A stretch of DNA of 64,000 bases from Afipia sp049747295. Its GTDB lineage: Bacteria; Pseudomonadota; Alphaproteobacteria; Rhizobiales; Xanthobacteraceae. A program made the translations under genes and the position numbers. The DNA lies in assembly GCF_049747295.1 (NCBI RefSeq), contig NZ_JBMHJM010000001.1, positions 5,270,001 to 5,334,000 of the forward strand. Reading direction: 5' to 3'. Positions 60,996 through 64,000 of the stretch are shown in pieces. Numbering within the stretch: position 1 is the stretch's first letter; each line of letters begins with the position of its first letter. Under the pieces are notes generated by a model that ran no database searches, had not been told where the DNA came from, and was given only the letters and a program-made list of their open reading frames with translations.

Positions 60996-61517
60996 ATGTC
61001 GCGCTGCGATCGTATGGTCGATGTCGGCCGCCGTCGCTTCATGAGCGGGGCGGGTCTTGCCGCCGCCGGCGTTGCCGTCAGCTCATTCTCGCAATCCCCC
61101 ACACAAGCTGCGCCGGCCTCCGCCAGGGTCGATTATCCAGTCAATCGTCTGGCGAACGTCAAGGATCTCAAACTCAACGAGCCACTTAACGTCACCTATC
61201 CCGACGACAACGCTCCCGGTGTGCTCCTGAAGCTCGGTAAGCAAGTGCCGGGCGGGATCGGCGCCGATGGTGACATTGTCGGCTTCACGACGATATGTCC
61301 GCACAAAGGTTTTCCTCTCAATTACAGCGCGGCCGATCGGACCATGAACTGTCCCGGCCATTACTCTCGGTTCGACTGTGAGGCAGGTGGTCAGCAGATC
61401 TGGGGCTAGGCCACGCAAAACCTCCCGCAGTATGTGCTCCGCGTGGACGGCAAGGGCGATATCTACGCCGAAGGCGTGGACGAACTGCTCTACGGCCGCC
61501 TTTCCAACGTACTCTAA
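60996..61517 (+). pseudogene. aioB: arsenite oxidase small (Rieske) subunit gene with in-frame amber codon
   Basis: The frame encodes a Tat signal (VGRRRFMSGAGLAAAG) and a Rieske 2Fe-2S domain: CPHKGF and CPGHYSRFD give the two Cys and two His ligands. The product is secreted and partners AioA in arsenite oxidation. The frame is broken by TAG at 61407-61409, after GGQQIWG. It then continues in the same frame for 35 codons (ATQNLPQYVLRVDGKG... to YGRLSNVL) up to a normal TAA at 61515-61517. A CAG codon is expected at the TAG. The 137-residue product would keep the cluster ligands but lose the last strands. GAGGAG precedes the ATG. Confidence 0.85.
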
Positions 61518-61532
61518 GGGGGAGGAACGACC

Positions 61533-63098
61533 ATGGCCTACAAGCGTCAAATCGATCGGCTGCCGATCGTCCCTGCGGATGCCAAGGAATTCAATGTAGC
61601 CTGCCACTATTGCATCGTTGGATGCGGCTACAAGGCGTACACTTGGTCCACCAGCAAGCAGGGCGGCACGGCGCCCGATCAGAACAAGTTCGGTACGGAT
61701 CTGAGTAAGCAGCAGGGCGCGGAGACTGCAGCCTGGTATTCGCCTTCGATGTACAACGTCGTTCGCCAGGACGGACAGGATGTGCACATTGTCATTAAGC
61801 CCGACAAAGACTGCGTTGTGAATTCGGGCTTGGGATCGGTCCGCGGCGCGCGCATGGCCGAAATGAGCTACTCCCAGCAACGCAATACGCAACTGCAGCG
61901 CCTCACCGAACCCATGGTCTGGCGCTATGGACAGATGCAGCCCACAAGCTGGGACGATGCGGTTGATCTCGTTGCGCGCGTGACCGTCACAGTGATGAGC
62001 GATATGGGCGAAGACGGCGTGTTCGTCTCAGCATTCGACCACGGCGGCGCTGGTGGCGGATATGAGAACACATGGGGCACTGGGAAGCTCTACTTCGGTG
62101 CTATGAAGGTGAAGAATATCCGGATACACAATCGTCCGGCGTACAACTCGGAAGTCCACGCCACGCGCGACATGGGCGTGGGAGAGCTTAACAACTGCTA
62201 CGAGGATGCCGAGTTGGCCGACACGCTCGTCGCTGTTGGAACCAACGCGCTCGAGACCCAGACCAATTACTTCCTGAACCACTGGGTCGCTAACCTGCGC
62301 GGGACTTCGCTGGACAAGAAGAAGGCCGAGTTTGGCTCGGAGTCAGTGGAGCGCGCCAAGATCATTATCATCGATCCGCGTCGAACGGTGACCGTTAATG
62401 CCTGCGAGGTCGAAGCCGGGAAAGACAACGTTATGCATCTGGCGATCAATTCAAGCACTGACCTTGCGCTGTTCAACGCGTGGATGACGTACATCGCGGA
62501 CAAGGGCTGGGTCGATAGAGCCTTCATCGAAGCCTCGACGACAAATTTCGATAAGATGAAGGCCGCCAACAAGATCAGCTTGGACGACGCTGCGCGGATT
62601 ACGGGTTTGACCTCCGAACAAATTCGCAAATCTGCCGAATGGATTGCTCAACCCAAGGCAGGCAATGCCCGTCGTCGAACCATGTTCGCATATGAGAAGG
62701 GTCTCATCTGGGGCAACGACAACTATCGCACAAATGGCGCTCTGGTGAACGTGGCGCTCGCAACAGGCAATATCGGTCGGCCCGGTGGCGGATGCGTCCG
62801 CATGGGCGGACACCAGGAAGGCTATTCCCGGCCATCCGATGCGCATGTGGGACAGCCTGCTCCTTATGTCGACCAGCTCCTGATCGACGGCAAGGGCGGT
62901 GTTCATCACATCTGGGGATGCGACCACTACAAGACGACGTTGAACGCATTCAAGTTCAAGCAGGCGTACAAGAAGCGCACCGACATTGTGAAGGACGCCA
63001 TGATGACGGTGCCCTATGGTGATCGTCCGGCGATGATCAACGCGATCGTGGGGGCGATCAAACAAGGCGGCCTGTTTGCGGTCGACGTCGATACGTAA
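61533..63098 (+). pseudogene. aioA: arsenite oxidase large (molybdopterin) subunit gene, 3'-truncated
   Basis: Encodes 521 residues that match the first two thirds of AioA (about 820-830 in full). The 3Fe-4S site is ACHYCIVGCGYKAY near residue 24. Further segments include FVSAFDHGGAGGGYENTWGTGKLYFGA, VGTNALETQTNYF, GNIGRPGGGCVRMGGHQEGY and a substrate-site HHIWGCDHYKTT. The frame ends at TAA after GGLFAVDVDT, where homologues continue YPTK. The C-terminal dinucleotide-binding domain is missing, so an active enzyme is unlikely. GGGGGAGG precedes the ATG, 15 bases after aioB. The break is followed within 15 bases by an unrelated small gene. Confidence 0.85.
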
Positions 63099-63111
63099 TT
63101 GGGCGAACCGC

Positions 63112-63282
63112 GTGGCACGTGATAGCTCGGTGCGAAGGTCGCGACCAGAAGGTACGGACACGTGCGCTTGTGGGGAGACGGTAACGGCGCCCTTCAGTTC
63201 GAGCTACACCCCGGAAGCAGTAGTGAACAAATGGCGATGCAGCGCTTGTGGTCGACGATGGAAAACTACCGTCGGCATTTAG
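63112..63282 (+). CDS. small zinc-ribbon protein
   Basis: A 56-residue protein with two CxCG/CxxCG knuckles, TDTCACGETVTAP and KWRCSACGRRWKT, consistent with a zinc ribbon. The start is GTG 63112 with a poor ribosome site; the frame is open upstream into the aioA break. Similar 55-70-residue zinc-ribbon proteins are common in Bradyrhizobium. It begins right after the truncated aioA and may mark the other side of a deletion. Confidence 0.6.
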   Translation: MARDSSVRRSRPEGTDTCACGETVTAPFSSSYTPEAVVNKWRCSACGRRWKTTVGI

Positions 63283-63381
63283 CGAACTCGTTCCTTGGAA
63301 GGAACCGAGGGTCACCTCCAAAAGATGCATTGCCACCATCACAGTATTTTACTCAATCCATCTAAAGTGGAGGAAAGCCAC

Positions 63382-63573
63382 GTGATCTCTTACAAAACAA
63401 ACGCTCGCAAAGCTCTTCTTCCTAAAGCGCGGATCGATCAACCGCGCAGTCTAGACGCAGAGCTAGCAGAACTGGCGCTGTTACGAGAAAAAATTCGATT
63501 GGCTGAGGCGCGAATCCGCCAAAGAAGGTCCTCGACATTATTTCCCGCGCCAAGATGTTCTCCGCGCTCATGA
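63382..63573 (+). CDS. small helical hypothetical protein
   Basis: A 63-residue protein with a strong GGAGG 8 bases before a GTG start. Its centre is a coiled-coil-like helix (LDAELAELALLREKIRLAEARIRQ). A basic tail ends it. No family recognised. The 3' end overlaps the next gene by 19 bases. Confidence 0.5.
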   Translation: MISYKTNARKALLPKARIDQPRSLDAELAELALLREKIRLAEARIRQRRSSTLFPAPRCSPRS

Positions 63574-63809
63574 GGCCTGTCCTCTCCTTCGCGACCATGA
63601 TGGGTCTTTTAACCGTCACCGCAGACGCTCAGGAACTGAACTGCGCGGATTTCCAACGGATTCCAAATGGCTCGTGGATCCCAATCAAACAACTTCTAAT
63701 TATCAAGCCTGCCGGCCATGTCTCCATCGGACCCGGCAATGCCTTCGATCCGGGCATTCCTTTTAAAGGAATTGATTTCGCCACCCTGCTGAATGCAAAG
63801 TGCAGATAA
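63555..63809 (+). CDS. small secreted protein
   Basis: An 84-residue protein with a signal peptide (residues 5-25, LMRPVLSFATMMGLLTVTADA). A short mature part follows: QELNCADFQRI, SWIPIKQLLIIKPAG, VSIGPGNAFDPGIPFKGIDFATLLNAKC. Two cysteines could form a disulfide. The clean repeat-free mature sequence looks conserved, but I cannot name a family. ATG 63570 is an alternative start. Confidence 0.6.
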   Translation: MFSALMRPVLSFATMMGLLTVTADAQELNCADFQRIPNGSWIPIKQLLIIKPAGHVSIGPGNAFDPGIPFKGIDFATLLNAKCR

Positions 63810-63877
63810 CACGGATAGCCCTTATCCCCCCGGTGGAAAACATCTCGCGGCACATGATCCTTTGATCAGGCATGGCG

Positions 63878-64000
63878 CTAGTCGCTTTGCTGCGTAAGAC
63901 GAGAAAAATCCGCAAGCACCGCCGCGATAAGATCGCGGTGACGCGAATCTTGCGGCCCTAACGAAGTGGCGTAAAGATTCAGCACGTAGCGTGCCTTGGC
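63878..64000 (-). CDS. C-terminal end of a gene entering from the right (partial)
   Basis: A minus-strand frame is open from the window edge and ends in TAG at 63878. Its 40 visible residues include ARYVLNLYATSLGPQDSRH and DLIAAVLADFSRLTQQSD. The composition is that of a soluble helical protein. Too little is visible to assign a family. Confidence 0.5.
   Translation of the reverse strand, partial: AKARYVLNLYATSLGPQDSRHRDLIAAVLADFSRLTQQSD

Noticed and set aside
42..64000. Search for CRISPR arrays, rRNA genes and replication origins
   Set aside because: No regularly spaced repeats, rRNA-like segments, iteron clusters or DnaA/RepC-type genes were seen.

Overview
The window looks like a chromosomal segment of an alphaproteobacterium of the Bradyrhizobium/Afipia/Rhodopseudomonas group (Nitrobacteraceae). 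The basis is high G+C coding sequence, the gene run tmk-holB-metG-tatD-MBL, a DUF3551-type small secreted protein, FecR/VCBS secreted repeat proteins, and an intergenic palindrome with the GCGTTTTC...GAAAACGC design that I recall from these genomes. No tool was run, so family names come from motif recognition, and single-base positions outside coding sequences may be off by one.

Layout. 0-1.1 kb: a PIN-domain toxin-like gene in a tight cassette with two small genes. 1.2-4.1 kb: a degraded membrane protein, a DUF2846 lipoprotein, a gene-poor stretch and a metallo-beta-lactamase (MBL) fold enzyme. 4.5-15.3 kb: a complete nitrate assimilation operon behind a sigma-54-like promoter and a two-hairpin leader. 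It encodes an NrtABC-type ABC importer, an FAD oxidoreductase, a siroheme nitrite reductase, a flavin reductase whose flavodoxin part is replaced by an Fe-S domain, a 45-residue membrane peptide and the molybdenum nitrate reductase. 16.8-29.4 kb: a LapG-like periplasmic cysteine protease divergent from a 1547-residue FecR/VCBS type I-secreted protein with its own ABC transporter and membrane fusion protein, then a CHASE2 adenylate cyclase and an MBL protein. 29.4-31.9 kb: a small accessory patch with a solitary tyrosine recombinase. 32-37.1 kb: an XRE regulator, a carboxymuconolactone-decarboxylase-like protein, an MBL protein and a single cyclic-nucleotide-binding domain. These are divergent from a membrane cyclic-nucleotide-binding protein translationally coupled to a stand-alone DUF6537-like protein. 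37-44.5 kb: small secreted and membrane proteins, PilZ, tRNA-Ser(UGA), RlpA, DUF4180, an epoxide-hydrolase-like protein and a D-Ala-D-Ala carboxypeptidase. 44.5-50 kb: the tmk-holB-metG-tatD-MBL housekeeping operon, with a histone-H1-like tail fused to MetRS. 50-51.7 kb: an acyl-CoA synthetase.

52.5-64 kb is a mobile region. A module of three overlapping tyrosine recombinases plus two small coiled-coil proteins abuts, and appears to interrupt, an Xre/MbcA-type antitoxin gene. Beyond it lie a metallophosphoesterase and a decayed arsenic locus: an arsC remnant, a frameshifted arsR, aioB with an in-frame amber codon, and aioA cut off at about two thirds of its normal length. The divergent arsR-aioB intergenic still carries an 18-bp perfect palindrome and a pair of stem-loops with identical loops and compensated stems.

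How the parts may work together. The nitrate operon is self-contained from uptake to ammonium. The protease, adhesin and secretion genes form a plausible surface-attachment set. The adenylate cyclase could feed the two cyclic-nucleotide-binding proteins encoded 6-8 kb away. The arsenite oxidase locus is probably non-functional as it stands.
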